Shown: positions 1 through 8,436 of the stretch, piece after piece
Layout of the letters: the number at the start of each line of letters is the position of its first letter
Position numbering within the stretch: the stretch's first letter is position 1
Source: JBAMOY01 sp037071015
Lineage (GTDB): Bacteria; Bacillota_I; Bacilli_A; RF39; UBA660
Length of the DNA: 64,000 nucleotides
Reading direction: 5' to 3'
NCBI GenBank assembly: GCA_037071015.1
Contig: JBAMOY010000001.1
Location: 248,001 to 312,000 of the forward strand
Position numbers and translations under genes: made by a program
The notes under the pieces: model-generated
Database searches by the model: none
Told to the model about the DNA's origin: nothing
The model's input: only the letters and a program-made list of their open reading frames with translations

Positions 1-153
1 CCGACATACGACATAATGTTAGAGAAAATCGAAAAAATTGAAAAACAGTTGAAATTACAAAAGGCTGAAATTTTAGCAATTGACAAAACTTTAACTGACC
101 AGAAACAAAAAAACAAGGAGTATGTCAAAAAAATTGAAAAATATGAAGAATAA
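1..153 (+). CDS. C-terminal fragment of a coiled-coil protein (cut by window edge)
   Basis: The first frame is open from base 1 to a TAA at 151-153 and gives the last 50 residues of a protein. The fragment is almost all Lys, Glu, Ile, Leu and Gln in heptad-like spacing, so it is very probably a coiled coil. Its stop codon directly abuts the stop codon of the convergent gene at 154. No family can be recognised from so short a piece, and the start lies outside the window. Confidence 0.6.
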   Translation, partial: PTYDIMLEKIEKIEKQLKLQKAEILAIDKTLTDQKQKNKEYVKKIEKYEE

Positions 154-648
154 TTACCATAAAACAATTGGGTTGATGTTGTGAGCAACAATAATAGCTT
201 TATTATCGATTGTTTTGATAATTTTAGCAACTCGTTGAATTCTTTTTCGATGCACCATTATAATAATTGTTTTAGTCTTATCGTTGTTAATATAGTTGGT
301 ATTAATAATATACTTTTGTTTTCTTAAGGTCCTAGTAATTAGTTGGGCCTTTTTTTCATCAATAATAGCTGTAATCATTGAGCTACCTAAGGCTATTTTT
401 TCCTCAATTAAGCTTCCTATGTATGAACCTACTAAAGAACCAAGTGCGAAAAAGACAATTTTTAAGGGATCATCATTTATATTAACAATGACAATTCCTG
501 CCGATAGGACCCAAATAACTGCTATAACGCCTTGTAAAATAGCGCCAAACCATTTTTTACCATTAGCCACTACGATTAAACGTAAAGTACCTAGGGTAGT
601 CTCTATAATCTTTAGAACGAATATTAGAAAATATGTGGTAAAATCCAT
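154..648 (-). CDS. UPF0316 family membrane protein (DUF5698 + DUF2179, YebE-like)
   Basis: This 164-residue protein has about three hydrophobic segments in its first 80 residues (with the motif GTLRLIVVANGKK after the first). A soluble alpha/beta domain of about 70 residues follows. That layout matches the UPF0316/YebE family (N-terminal DUF5698, C-terminal DUF2179), whose molecular function is not established. I place the start at the ATG at 646-648 because a GAGGA Shine-Dalgarno lies 9 bases upstream. A TTG at 655-657 would add three residues but touches the Shine-Dalgarno. It is convergent with the fragment at 1-153 and divergent from hup. Confidence 0.75.
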   Translation of the reverse strand: MDFTTYFLIFVLKIIETTLGTLRLIVVANGKKWFGAILQGVIAVIWVLSAGIVIVNINDDPLKIVFFALGSLVGSYIGSLIEEKIALGSSMITAIIDEKKAQLITRTLRKQKYIINTNYINNDKTKTIIIMVHRKRIQRVAKIIKTIDNKAIIVAHNINPIVLW

Positions 649-758
649 AGTTATCAATCCTCTTTATATATTATGATACAAAATATATCCTTTAAACTAA
701 TTAAAGTATCACTAGAATAGAAAAAGCGAAAAAATATTAATAAAATGCTGAAAAAACA

Positions 759-787
759 TTGATTTATCTTGCTAAAAATGGTATTCT
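759..787 (+). promoter_or_regulatory. Sigma-A promoter of hup
   Basis: A TTGATT -35 box (759-764) and a TATTCT -10 box (782-787) are separated by 17 bases. The hup start codon is about 48 bases downstream, behind GGGAGGT. Confidence 0.6.
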
Positions 788-834
788 GTAATTGTAAGCA
801 AGATAGCTTATTACAATATAGGGAGGTAAAGAAA

Positions 835-1107
835 ATGTCAAAAACAGAGTTAGTAAATTTTATTGCTGAAGAAACTGGATTAACAAAAGCAGATGCTTCA
901 AGAGCTTTAGAAGCTATGATGAATGGAATTGTAAAAGGATTGAAAGAAGACGGTAAAGTTACTTTAACTGGATTCTGTACTTTTACAGCAAAACAAAAAG
1001 AAGCTAAAATGGGACGTAACCCAAAAACTGGCGAAGCTGTACAAATTCCTGCTAGAGTAGCTGCTACTATTAAAGCTGGTTCTAAATTAAAAGATGCATT
1101 AAATTAA
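835..1107 (+). CDS. hup: HU-family DNA-binding protein
   Basis: A 90-residue nucleoid protein that binds and bends DNA as a dimer. It begins MSKTELVNFIAEETGLTKAD and carries the family arm signature around GRNPKTGEAVQIPA, followed by a short basic C-terminus; the length is exactly that of HU. The open frame extends upstream to 769. I chose the ATG at 835 because GGGAGGT sits at 821-827 and the family starts there. It is monocistronic, with its own promoter at 759-787 and a terminator overlapping the stop codon. Confidence 0.95.
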   Translation: MSKTELVNFIAEETGLTKADASRALEAMMNGIVKGLKEDGKVTLTGFCTFTAKQKEAKMGRNPKTGEAVQIPARVAATIKAGSKLKDALN

Positions 1108-1125
1108 GGCTTATAGCCTTTTTTT
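1106..1125 (+). terminator. Intrinsic terminator after hup
   Basis: The arms AAGGC and GCCTT enclose a TTATA loop and run into seven T residues. The 5-prime arm begins inside the hup stop codon. Confidence 0.7.
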
Positions 1126-1140
1126 CTTGTGGAGGTATAA

Positions 1141-2253
1141 ATGTTAAAAACAGCACTAAATGTATTAAAAAAAATAGAACAAAATGGTTTTGAAGCCTAT
1201 ATTGTTGGAGGCTATCCCAGAGATTATTATTTGAAAAAAGATAGTCTTGATATCGATATATGTACTAATGCAACGCCTAAAGATTTACTTGGTATTTTTC
1301 CTAATATTAATCTGTCTAATGCTAAATATGGTAGTGTTAGTTTAAATAACAATAACATCAGATTTGAAATAACTACTTTTCGAAAAGAATATAAATATAT
1401 TAATAATCGTTTGCCGGCAGAAATTAAATATATAGATTCTTTAGAAGAGGATTTAAAAAGGCGAGATTTTACTATTAATACAATGTGTATTAATAGTAGT
1501 GGAACTATGATTGATTTAATGGGCGCTAGAGAAGACATAGAAAAAAGAATTATTAGAATGGTAGGTGATCCAAAAGAACGCTTAAAAGAAGATTCTTTAC
1601 GGATATTGCGGGCTATTAGGTTTGCTACTACTTTAAATTTCCAATTAGATAATCATTTAAAAAAATATATAAAAAAATATGCTTATTTACTATATAATTT
1701 ATCTTATTATCGTAAAAAGGATGAACTAGATAAGATTTTTTCTAGTTGTAACAACGACTATGGTATTAAGTTGATTAGAGAATTTAAACTATATAAATAT
1801 TTAGGACTTAAAAACTTTAAAAAAATCAGAGTAGTTAATTCCTTAATTGGTATATGGGCACAATTGGATGTCGATAATAACTACATGTTTAGTAAAAATG
1901 AAAGATATATGATAGATAAGATAAAACAGCTATTAAAAATGGATATTTTATCTCCTTTTTGTTTGTATAATAATGATTTATTTTTAATTACTATATGCGG
2001 CGAAATTAAAGGAATATCTAAAAATGACATCTATGATATTTATGAAAAATTGCCAATTAAAAATCGCTCTGATATTGATATTAATTCTGAAGATATTTGT
2101 TCAATCTTAAATATTGAACCATCATTTTTATTAAAAAAGATTTGGTTAGATTTGGAACGATGTATTTTAAATGGTGAACTAGATAATCAACATGCGGAAA
2201 TTGTCGCATATTTAAAAAAAGTTGATATACAAAAATATGAAAATAAGGTATAA
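1141..2253 (+). CDS. cca: CCA tRNA nucleotidyltransferase
   Basis: This 370-residue class II nucleotidyltransferase adds or repairs the 3-prime CCA end of tRNAs in the cytoplasm. The head domain shows GGYPRD (residues 23-28), the metal-binding DxD in SLDIDI (37-39), and RRDFTIN near residue 107. The ERLKEDSLRILRAIRFA motif of the neck domain follows. The start has GGAGGT five bases upstream. It is followed within 25 bases by dnaD, so the two are probably co-transcribed with nth. In Bacillus, cca and dnaD are also near neighbours. An alternative poly(A) polymerase role is unlikely in this lineage. Confidence 0.9.
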   Translation: MLKTALNVLKKIEQNGFEAYIVGGYPRDYYLKKDSLDIDICTNATPKDLLGIFPNINLSNAKYGSVSLNNNNIRFEITTFRKEYKYINNRLPAEIKYIDSLEEDLKRRDFTINTMCINSSGTMIDLMGAREDIEKRIIRMVGDPKERLKEDSLRILRAIRFATTLNFQLDNHLKKYIKKYAYLLYNLSYYRKKDELDKIFSSCNNDYGIKLIREFKLYKYLGLKNFKKIRVVNSLIGIWAQLDVDNNYMFSKNERYMIDKIKQLLKMDILSPFCLYNNDLFLITICGEIKGISKNDIYDIYEKLPIKNRSDIDINSEDICSILNIEPSFLLKKIWLDLERCILNGELDNQHAEIVAYLKKVDIQKYENKV

Positions 2254-2275
2254 TAAGCGGTAGTAGGTGATATCG

Positions 2276-2917
2276 ATGTTGGAAAAAGTTGAGGATTTAT
2301 TAAAAAGTGGTAACTATATAATTCCTAAATTATTAATAAATAATTTTCGTGATATTAATTTGAGCGCACAACAAACTTTGTTATTAATTTATTTAATTAA
2401 TAACGATAAGTTGTTTAATCCCAAAAAGATTAGTGAAGATTTATCTTGGTCTTTAAATGAGATATTAGAAGAAATTAACGATTTAACTAGCAAAGGATTG
2501 CTTACTATTGATTTAGTTAAAAACAATAATATCCACGAAGAGTATATTAATTTAGATAGTTTTTATTCCAAATTGGCTTTTTTGGTTGTCAATGATAAAC
2601 CTAAGACAGTGGATAATAAGAATCTTTTTGATAGTTTTGAAGAGGAATTTGGCCGCACTTTGTCTCCAATGGAATATGAGATAATTAACAGTTGGAAAGA
2701 TAGTGGATTTAGTGATGAATTAATTTTTTGTGCTTTGAAAGAAGCTATCTTTAATGGTGTTAGTAATTTAAGATATATTGATAAAATACTATATGAGTGG
2801 CGTAAGAAGGGTTATGCAACTAAGGCTGATGTTGAGAAGGGGAAAAAGGCATTTAAAAAGAAAGATACACCTAATCAAGAGGTGTTTGAGTATGATTGGT
2901 TGAATGAAAATGACTGA
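2276..2917 (+). CDS. dnaD: DNA replication initiation protein DnaD
   Basis: A 213-residue primosome component that remodels DNA during replication initiation and restart. Residues 1-95 form the N-terminal winged-helix domain (with LSAQQTLLLIYLINN). A second helical DnaD/DnaB_2 domain spans about residues 125-190, including FGRTLSPMEYEIINSW and the YIDKILYEW signature. The frame opens at 2267, but AGGTGA at 2265-2270 positions the ATG at 2276 as the start. Its 3-prime end overlaps nth by 14 bases, the same dnaD-nth order as in Bacillus. Confidence 0.88.
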   Translation: MLEKVEDLLKSGNYIIPKLLINNFRDINLSAQQTLLLIYLINNDKLFNPKKISEDLSWSLNEILEEINDLTSKGLLTIDLVKNNNIHEEYINLDSFYSKLAFLVVNDKPKTVDNKNLFDSFEEEFGRTLSPMEYEIINSWKDSGFSDELIFCALKEAIFNGVSNLRYIDKILYEWRKKGYATKADVEKGKKAFKKKDTPNQEVFEYDWLNEND

Positions 2918-3521
2918 TAGAATAATTGATTATTTAGATGAACTAATTCCTAATCCAGCTTGCGAATTAAAATATAGTAAGGACTATGAATTACTCCTAT
3001 CAGTAATGTTAAGTGCACAAACAACTGATAAGCGAGTGAATGCAGTTACTGATATTTTATACCACCAATATCCTAGCTTAATTGAATTACGTGATGCCGA
3101 TTTAAATGATATAATAGATATTATTCGACCAATTGGAACTTTTTATAAAAAAGCTTATAATATTAAAGTTATTGCTGAAAGATTATTAAAAGACTGTGAT
3201 GGTAGAGTACCTAATGATCGTAACTACTTAGAAAGTTTACCAGGCGTTGGTCGCAAAACTACCAATGTTGTTTTAAGCAATCTTTATAATGTTCCTTGCA
3301 TAGCGGTTGATACTCATGTATCGAGGGTTAGTAAACGTTTAGGTCTAGCTAAACAAAATGATGATGTTTTAACTATTGAGAAAAAATTAACTCGTAAATT
3401 TCCGCGAGAGCGGTTATCGCGTTTACATCATCAATTAGTTTTATTTGGTCGTTATTATTGTAAAGCTCAAAACCCGGCTTGTGATCAATGCAGGCTAAAA
3501 GATATATGCAAAAAAAGATAA
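2904..3521 (+). CDS. nth: Endonuclease III (DNA glycosylase/AP lyase)
   Basis: This 205-residue base-excision-repair enzyme removes oxidised pyrimidines and cleaves at abasic sites. It has the helix-hairpin-helix motif LPGVGRKTTN with the catalytic Lys at 118 and the catalytic Asp at 136 in VDTHVSR. A C-terminal 4Fe-4S cluster site has Cys 186, 193, 196 and 202 with the classic 6-2-5 spacing. It overlaps dnaD by 14 bases, suggesting translational coupling; ATG codons at 2904 and 2910 are both possible starts. The gene ypoC, which follows nth in Bacillus, is absent. Confidence 0.95.
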   Translation: MKMTDRIIDYLDELIPNPACELKYSKDYELLLSVMLSAQTTDKRVNAVTDILYHQYPSLIELRDADLNDIIDIIRPIGTFYKKAYNIKVIAERLLKDCDGRVPNDRNYLESLPGVGRKTTNVVLSNLYNVPCIAVDTHVSRVSKRLGLAKQNDDVLTIEKKLTRKFPRERLSRLHHQLVLFGRYYCKAQNPACDQCRLKDICKKR

Positions 3522-3540
3522 TTTTTGAATTATCTTTTTT
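3511..3540. terminator. Bidirectional terminator between nth and ponA
   Basis: A perfect 13-bp stem, AAAAAAGATAATT / AATTATCTTTTTT with a 4-base loop, has A and T runs on both sides. It overlaps the nth stop codon and abuts the ponA stop codon, so it can end both convergent transcripts. Confidence 0.85.
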
Positions 3541-6500
3541 ATTTTACAACAACATTGACTACTTGGTGATCAGTAAAAGTTTTATAAGAAATACTGTAAC
3601 TAATTTTATAAGTACCTGCAGTCTTTGTAAAGGTATTTTCATTTACTTTGGTATTAGAACTATCTAATACCTCGTATGTGATACTGGCTTTATCAGTGAC
3701 ATCAATCAAATTGTCGTATACAATAACATCATTAAAGTTATAAGTGTCGTTGATATTTATAGTAATTGTATCCTTTTTGACTTCACTGTATATAATTGAA
3801 TCCATACCGCTAAAGTTAACTTTTGTTTCAGCGCCGCTACTAATACATCCTTGATATATAGAATAAGTTGTTTTGACTACATATGTTGTTGTACTAGTTG
3901 ATTTTATAGTTAGCGTAACTTTTGAGTCACTGGTTGTTTTTAATAATGTTAATTTACCGTTACTATCTTTGGAGTAAACCTTATATTGAACACTACCTAA
4001 AGTTTTTTCGTTTGAAGCTATACGTTGGTTTAACATAGCTTCATAATCTTTGTATAGCCCTTTAAAGTATTCTGTTAATTTTGTCTTATTAATCGCATCA
4101 GGAGTTTTAATTGGACTCCATGATAAAGTCAATTGATTTCCTTTAACAGAGCTTGTTAAATTAGTTACATTATCTAAAGATTTATATCTTGTAGATACTT
4201 CTGTTGGTTCAGTACCGGCTCTGAAAAGTTCAGTTATGCGCATATTACTTGGTGTGTTTTCACTAGGTAATTGAGCTGGATAAGTTTCTAGTTCAACTTC
4301 GACAGCTACAACACCACTTGGTTTAGTTCTTGTTGAATTTTTGGTAAAGACATTTTTAGCAATTGCTTGGAATAAGCGAGAGTGTTGATTACTACCAAAA
4401 TGCGTATAGTATTGGCTGTTAATCTTACGATATCCATACCATAAACCGATTGAATAAGTATCGTTATAGCCGATTACCCATAAATCATTAATAGCTGAAT
4501 CTGGTAAGTTATGATCTCTTTTAGCATTTTCATCAAAGTTAGTTGTTCCTGTCTTGGCAGCATAATTAACGCCATTAACATTAGAATAACCACCTAAGGC
4601 ATAAGAACTAGTACCATATAATATATCGCTAATCATATAAGCTGTTTCAGCGCTCATAGCACGTTGCTTGGAAACCTTATTTTCATATACCTCATCATTT
4701 TCACGATATACGATTTTAGTAAAACTATATGGTTCTATATAATAACCACCGTTAGCGAAGGCTGAATAAGCTGCCGCCATAGAAAGTGGTGATTCTCCAG
4801 TATAGCCACCAATTGAATGAGCTTCGTGGATTGATGTTGGCTTAATAGCATCAATAACATCAGTGCTATCATTTACGTTAATACATTTTTTACCATCTAG
4901 TTTATAACCCGACTTACAGCTATAGCCTTCTGGGGTTAAACCAAGACCTTCGACAAATTTCAAAATATTCTTATTACTAGTTTGTTGGAAAGCTTTTAAA
5001 GCTGGAATATTACGTGATAATTTTAATGCTTCACGAGAAGTCATAAAGCCCATGTAAGTACCATCCCAGTTATTAATTTGTTTACCGTCAGAATAAGTGT
5101 ATGGCTCATCAATGAAAGGAGTATAAGTAGAGAAATTACTATATTCCATACCTGGACCGTAATCATAAAGTGGTTTAGCTGTTGAACCAATTTGCTTTTT
5201 GGTTTGAGTGGCTGTATTAAAGGTTCTAGCTTCGTTTTTATTACGACCACCACCAAGGGCTACAATAGCTCCTGTATTGACATTTATAATAGCTGCTCCA
5301 GCATCAACATAGTCATTCTCCCAAGAATAAGATGTACCGTTCATAATGTTGTCTACACTAGTTTGAATATTTTTGTCCATTGTAGTGTAGATTTTCATTG
5401 GAATTTGATAAGGATCGTTTCCTGTTTTATCTTTAACTTCCTCAATGACGTTATCGATGAATGATTGATATTTGAAAGAGGTGTCATTAGTATTAGTGTG
5501 TAATAATGAAGTAACCGGAATAGCTAAAGCGGCATCACGTTCTGTTTCTGTAATATAACCATGACGCAACATTAAATTTAATACTGTTTTTCTTCTTGCT
5601 TCGGCATTTTCAGGATATCTGTATGGGTTATGCGAAGAAGGAGCTTGGAATAAACCTGCAATTAATGAAGCTTCGGCAAGGTTTATATCTTTACAGCTTT
5701 TATTGAAATAGGTTAAACAAGCTTGTTCTACACCATAAGCACCGGCTCCTAAATTATTAGAGTTAACATAAAACTCCATGATTTCTTCTTTAGTATATTT
5801 TTTTTCAACTTGAAAGATAGACATATAGATATCTGTAAATTTTCTGATGATACCTTTTATTCCCGTTGAAGTAGTTGATGTATAGTGATTTTTAACAACT
5901 TGCATTGTAAGAGTAGAAGCACCACCAGCATTTTTACCTAGCACTTGTAAGATAGATGCTTTCATAAAACGTGGTAAGTCAAATCCGTTATGTTGAAAGA
6001 ATCTTGAATCTTCTGTCGCAATAATTGCGTCAATTAAAACTTCAGGAAGATCTTCATAAGTGATATTTTCACGTTTTTCTGTACCAAGTTTTGTCATTAC
6101 ACCATTATCGGTATCATATAGAATAGTTGATTCTTTATGATATAATTCATTCGGATCAAATTTCGGAGCGGAAGCCGCAATGTATATAAAGAATGCTATT
6201 CCTAAACCTATCATTAATAAGAAGACCGCTAAAAATGAGATTAAAACAATTTTAATAATTTTTTGTCGCTTTGTTTTTTTCTTTTTGGTTGTATTGTTAG
6301 TTTTCTTTTTCATATCTATAACCCTTTCTTCTTTTTCTTTATTTTTTTTAATTATTGGCTTGGATACCTTCTTTTTATTTAATACCTCTGGTAAAACAAA
6401 AATCAAAACATCTATTATAGCTATTAGTAGTAGTGATTTAAAGAACCCTATAACAAAACTACCAATAATGATTCCTACTATACTTATTAGTCCAATGATG

Positions 6501-6556
6501 ATGTTAGCTTGGTTGTTAAAAATAAACTTTCGTGCCTTTTTAGTGAATTCCTTCAT
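3539..6556 (-). CDS. ponA: Class A penicillin-binding protein 1A (glycosyltransferase/transpeptidase)
   Basis: A 1005-residue bifunctional enzyme that polymerises and cross-links peptidoglycan. The GT51 domain shows the catalytic Glu182 in ATEDSRFFQHNGFD, then GGASTLTMQ and the NLGAGAYGVEQA motif. The transpeptidase domain has SxxK at 458-461 (GSTAKP), SRN at 514-516 and KTGT at 668-671. A fibronectin-III-like stretch and an Ig-like C-terminal module follow. Unusually, residues 17-55 contain two extra hydrophobic segments before the expected single anchor at about 103-127. An in-frame ATG at 6313 (residue 82) with AAAGGG upstream could give a conventional form. Its start overlaps the recU stop (TAATG), so the two are translationally coupled. 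Confidence 0.92.
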   Translation of the reverse strand: MKEFTKKARKFIFNNQANIIIGLISIVGIIIGSFVIGFFKSLLLIAIIDVLIFVLPEVLNKKKVSKPIIKKNKEKEERVIDMKKKTNNTTKKKKTKRQKIIKIVLISFLAVFLLMIGLGIAFFIYIAASAPKFDPNELYHKESTILYDTDNGVMTKLGTEKRENITYEDLPEVLIDAIIATEDSRFFQHNGFDLPRFMKASILQVLGKNAGGASTLTMQVVKNHYTSTTSTGIKGIIRKFTDIYMSIFQVEKKYTKEEIMEFYVNSNNLGAGAYGVEQACLTYFNKSCKDINLAEASLIAGLFQAPSSHNPYRYPENAEARRKTVLNLMLRHGYITETERDAALAIPVTSLLHTNTNDTSFKYQSFIDNVIEEVKDKTGNDPYQIPMKIYTTMDKNIQTSVDNIMNGTSYSWENDYVDAGAAIINVNTGAIVALGGGRNKNEARTFNTATQTKKQIGSTAKPLYDYGPGMEYSNFSTYTPFIDEPYTYSDGKQINNWDGTYMGFMTSREALKLSRNIPALKAFQQTSNKNILKFVEGLGLTPEGYSCKSGYKLDGKKCINVNDSTDVIDAIKPTSIHEAHSIGGYTGESPLSMAAAYSAFANGGYYIEPYSFTKIVYRENDEVYENKVSKQRAMSAETAYMISDILYGTSSYALGGYSNVNGVNYAAKTGTTNFDENAKRDHNLPDSAINDLWVIGYNDTYSIGLWYGYRKINSQYYTHFGSNQHSRLFQAIAKNVFTKNSTRTKPSGVVAVEVELETYPAQLPSENTPSNMRITELFRAGTEPTEVSTRYKSLDNVTNLTSSVKGNQLTLSWSPIKTPDAINKTKLTEYFKGLYKDYEAMLNQRIASNEKTLGSVQYKVYSKDSNGKLTLLKTTSDSKVTLTIKSTSTTTYVVKTTYSIYQGCISSGAETKVNFSGMDSIIYSEVKKDTITININDTYNFNDVIVYDNLIDVTDKASITYEVLDSSNTKVNENTFTKTAGTYKISYSISYKTFTDHQVVNVVVK

Positions 6557-7131
6557 TATATACCTCCTAAGTAATTTTTGTCGACGATTGATAAATAATC
6601 AATAAAAGGATTAAAGCCGTCTTTAATTATATAACCATCACTCTCAAAAAAAGTAATGGGAATTGATTTTGTTTGATGCTCTTTAATATATTTTATCATT
6701 TTTTCGCTATCTAGTAAAAATGTTTTATTTAAGGTTGTAAATCGGACAATTATAAAAGCAATTCCACCATGTTTCATTACTTTTTCTAAATGATCAATCT
6801 GGTGTTTATGAATATTTTGAATTGGGAAAGAAGTTTTACTTTTAGTTTCTTTAGCTTCAAAATCAATATATCTACCTTTATAGATGCCATTGTAATCAGT
6901 TGTAGATGGAGTTTTGAAATATGCTTCTTTAATAACTGCATCTAATCTAGATGGATAATCGACTTTTGTAATAGTTATAGGCGTTGGTTTCTTATATATA
7001 ATAGCAATATCGTGATTACGATAATATGTATTTGTTTCATTTAGTTCATATTCTAAACCCATTCCACGATTGCCATAATTTATTTTTTTGGTATTATGAA
7101 ATGCCTTTTTAATACCGTTTGGATAATTCAT
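6556..7131 (-). CDS. recU: Holliday junction resolvase RecU
   Basis: A 191-residue RecU-type resolvase that cuts Holliday junctions in recombination and segregation. Recognisable elements are the N-terminal NRGMGLEYELN, the metal site around IYKGRYIDFEAKETKSKTSF (Asp/Glu/Lys), and HKHQIDHLEKVMKHGGIAF. Length and motifs match the family. The start has GGTGAT two to five bases upstream. It is followed, with a one-base overlap, by ponA, the conserved recU-ponA pair of Bacillota, convergent with dnaD-nth exactly as in Bacillus. Confidence 0.93.
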   Translation of the reverse strand: MNYPNGIKKAFHNTKKINYGNRGMGLEYELNETNTYYRNHDIAIIYKKPTPITITKVDYPSRLDAVIKEAYFKTPSTTDYNGIYKGRYIDFEAKETKSKTSFPIQNIHKHQIDHLEKVMKHGGIAFIIVRFTTLNKTFLLDSEKMIKYIKEHQTKSIPITFFESDGYIIKDGFNPFIDYLSIVDKNYLGGI

Positions 7132-7186
7132 ATAATCACCAATATAATTATACTATAAATAACGATAATTTTCCATAACAATCAGC

Positions 7187-7219
7187 AAAAATGACAAAAT
7201 AGTAATTTTGTCATTTTTT
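7187..7219. repeat. Perfect 14-bp inverted repeat upstream of recU
   Basis: The arms AAAAATGACAAAAT (7187-7200) and their exact complement (7205-7218) surround AGTA. It lies between two divergent genes (recU and the tiny ORF at 7297), where a terminator has no obvious transcript to end. It could be an operator or the terminator of a very short unannotated RNA. Confidence 0.7.
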
Positions 7220-7296
7220 ATCTTTGTTTTGCTAACTTTGTCGAATCGGTATTTTTTTTAAAATAATTATGGTAATTTAAAATAGAGGTGGATACT

Positions 7297-7395
7297 ATGG
7301 AACGTTATTATCATATAGAAAAAATTTTTGATGATATGATTGATGATGTTAAGTATATTAAATTGGCTACTGGTTTTTCAAATAAGAACCAGTAG
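7297..7395 (+). CDS. 32-residue small protein with strong RBS
   Basis: A short frame starts at ATG 7297 with a good Shine-Dalgarno (GAGGTGG, 7285-7291) and ends in TAG at 7393-7395. The product is acidic and begins MERYYHIEKIFDDMIDD. The final nine codons form part of the following terminator hairpin. No known family is recognisable. The combination of a strong ribosome binding site, its own terminator and position in a divergent region argues for a real small gene, but codon statistics on 33 codons cannot prove it. A possible weak promoter (TTGTCG and TAAAAT, 15-base spacing) lies at 7238-7264. Confidence 0.5.
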   Translation: MERYYHIEKIFDDMIDDVKYIKLATGFSNKNQ

Positions 7396-7402
7396 TTTTT
7401 TT
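7367..7402 (+). terminator. Strong intrinsic terminator inside the end of the small ORF
   Basis: A perfect 9-bp stem CTACTGGTT / AACCAGTAG with an 11-base loop is followed by seven T residues. The 3-prime arm contains the stop codon of the 32-residue ORF. Confidence 0.85.
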
Positions 7403-7452
7403 GACATTTTATAGGTTTAGTGCTAAAATAATTCGCCATAAAAGGTGATTGA

Positions 7453-8370
7453 ATGAATAGGGTTTTGAAAGATATAGAGATGGCTAAAAAAATTATCAAA
7501 GGAGAAGAATACTATAATTTCTTTAGTGAATATAGCCATATATATCCTTTTACTACGGAAAACATAAAAGGTTATTTAAATGAAATTAATCTTTTTATTA
7601 AAGACGATGATAATTTTTTAGTTCCTTGTGCTTCGACAGATCACTTATTGAATCTTGTCGGTATGGGGGCTAGAAATATTGATACATTTGATATTAGTAT
7701 TTTTCCTAAATATTACATGTATTTAAAGTTGGCTGCTTTAAAAGAATTAGAATTTGATGAGTTCAAACAATATTTGTTTTGCAATGGTAAAAATGCTAAT
7801 ATTTTTGCTGAAAATAATTATGTTAAATTAAGAGGAACATTAGAGAATATGGATCAATCATCACTAGTATTTTGGGATGGTTTATATGATTTTGCTCCTG
7901 GGTATAAAATAATATTGTCAAAATTGTTTAGTGATGGATGTGGTAAAGGATTTCGTTTGACTAATAATTTTTATACGGATGAATCAATCTTTAATGAGAT
8001 TAAAGAAAGAATGGATATGATTAATATCAATTTTTATCATTGTGATATCGAAGAGTTACCACTTTATATACATAAAAAATATAGATGTATCTTATTATCT
8101 AATATTAATGACTATACACCGTTAGCATATACACCTTATTCATATGGTCAAGTATTTAAAATATTTTATTATGATAAATTAATTGGCGAGGATTTGTCGA
8201 AGCAATTACTTGATGATGATTCTTATATTGTTTGTTACTTTTACAATAAAAAGCGTGATGGTCAAATAAAAAATAGCAATTTTAGTTATATATCAATACC
8301 TTCAGCTATATTTACCAATAAACCAAAAAAAAGAGATACAGTTTTAGTTTATAAAAAGGGAATTATGTAA
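7453..8370 (+). CDS. Putative SAM-dependent transferase, DUF3419/BtaA-like
   Basis: A 305-residue protein. Residues 55-95 look like a nucleotide- or SAM-binding Rossmann segment (VPCASTDHLLNLVGMGARNI, then TFDIS). A KYYMYLKLAALKEL helix follows, as in DUF3419 proteins related to the BtaA aminocarboxypropyl transferases. The GxGxG loop is poorly conserved (CAST in place of GSSG), so catalytic activity is not assured. The start is supported by AGGTGATT six bases upstream. It stands alone between a terminator and the gpsB promoter region. I am fairly sure it is a real gene; the family assignment is tentative. Confidence 0.5.
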   Translation: MNRVLKDIEMAKKIIKGEEYYNFFSEYSHIYPFTTENIKGYLNEINLFIKDDDNFLVPCASTDHLLNLVGMGARNIDTFDISIFPKYYMYLKLAALKELEFDEFKQYLFCNGKNANIFAENNYVKLRGTLENMDQSSLVFWDGLYDFAPGYKIILSKLFSDGCGKGFRLTNNFYTDESIFNEIKERMDMININFYHCDIEELPLYIHKKYRCILLSNINDYTPLAYTPYSYGQVFKIFYYDKLIGEDLSKQLLDDDSYIVCYFYNKKRDGQIKNSNFSYISIPSAIFTNKPKKRDTVLVYKKGIM

Positions 8371-8436
8371 ATAACTGCTAATTGACAAACATTCTTTTTT
8401 TTGAGAGAATATAACTATGATAAATGAGGTGATTTT

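Noticed and set aside
296..676. 126-codon plus-strand open frame opposite the UPF0316 gene
   Set aside because: It has no ribosome binding site and is antisense to a well-supported membrane protein; the hydrophobic character is a mirror effect of AT-rich codons.
6180..6605. 141-codon plus-strand frame opposite the ponA start
   Set aside because: It is Phe/Ile-rich because it mirrors the Lys-rich linker and membrane helices of PBP1A; there is no start signal.
7311..7499. 62-codon minus-strand frame across the small ORF terminator
   Set aside because: It runs through a strong plus-strand terminator and into the next gene's start, with no RBS; the plus-strand small ORF has much better signals.
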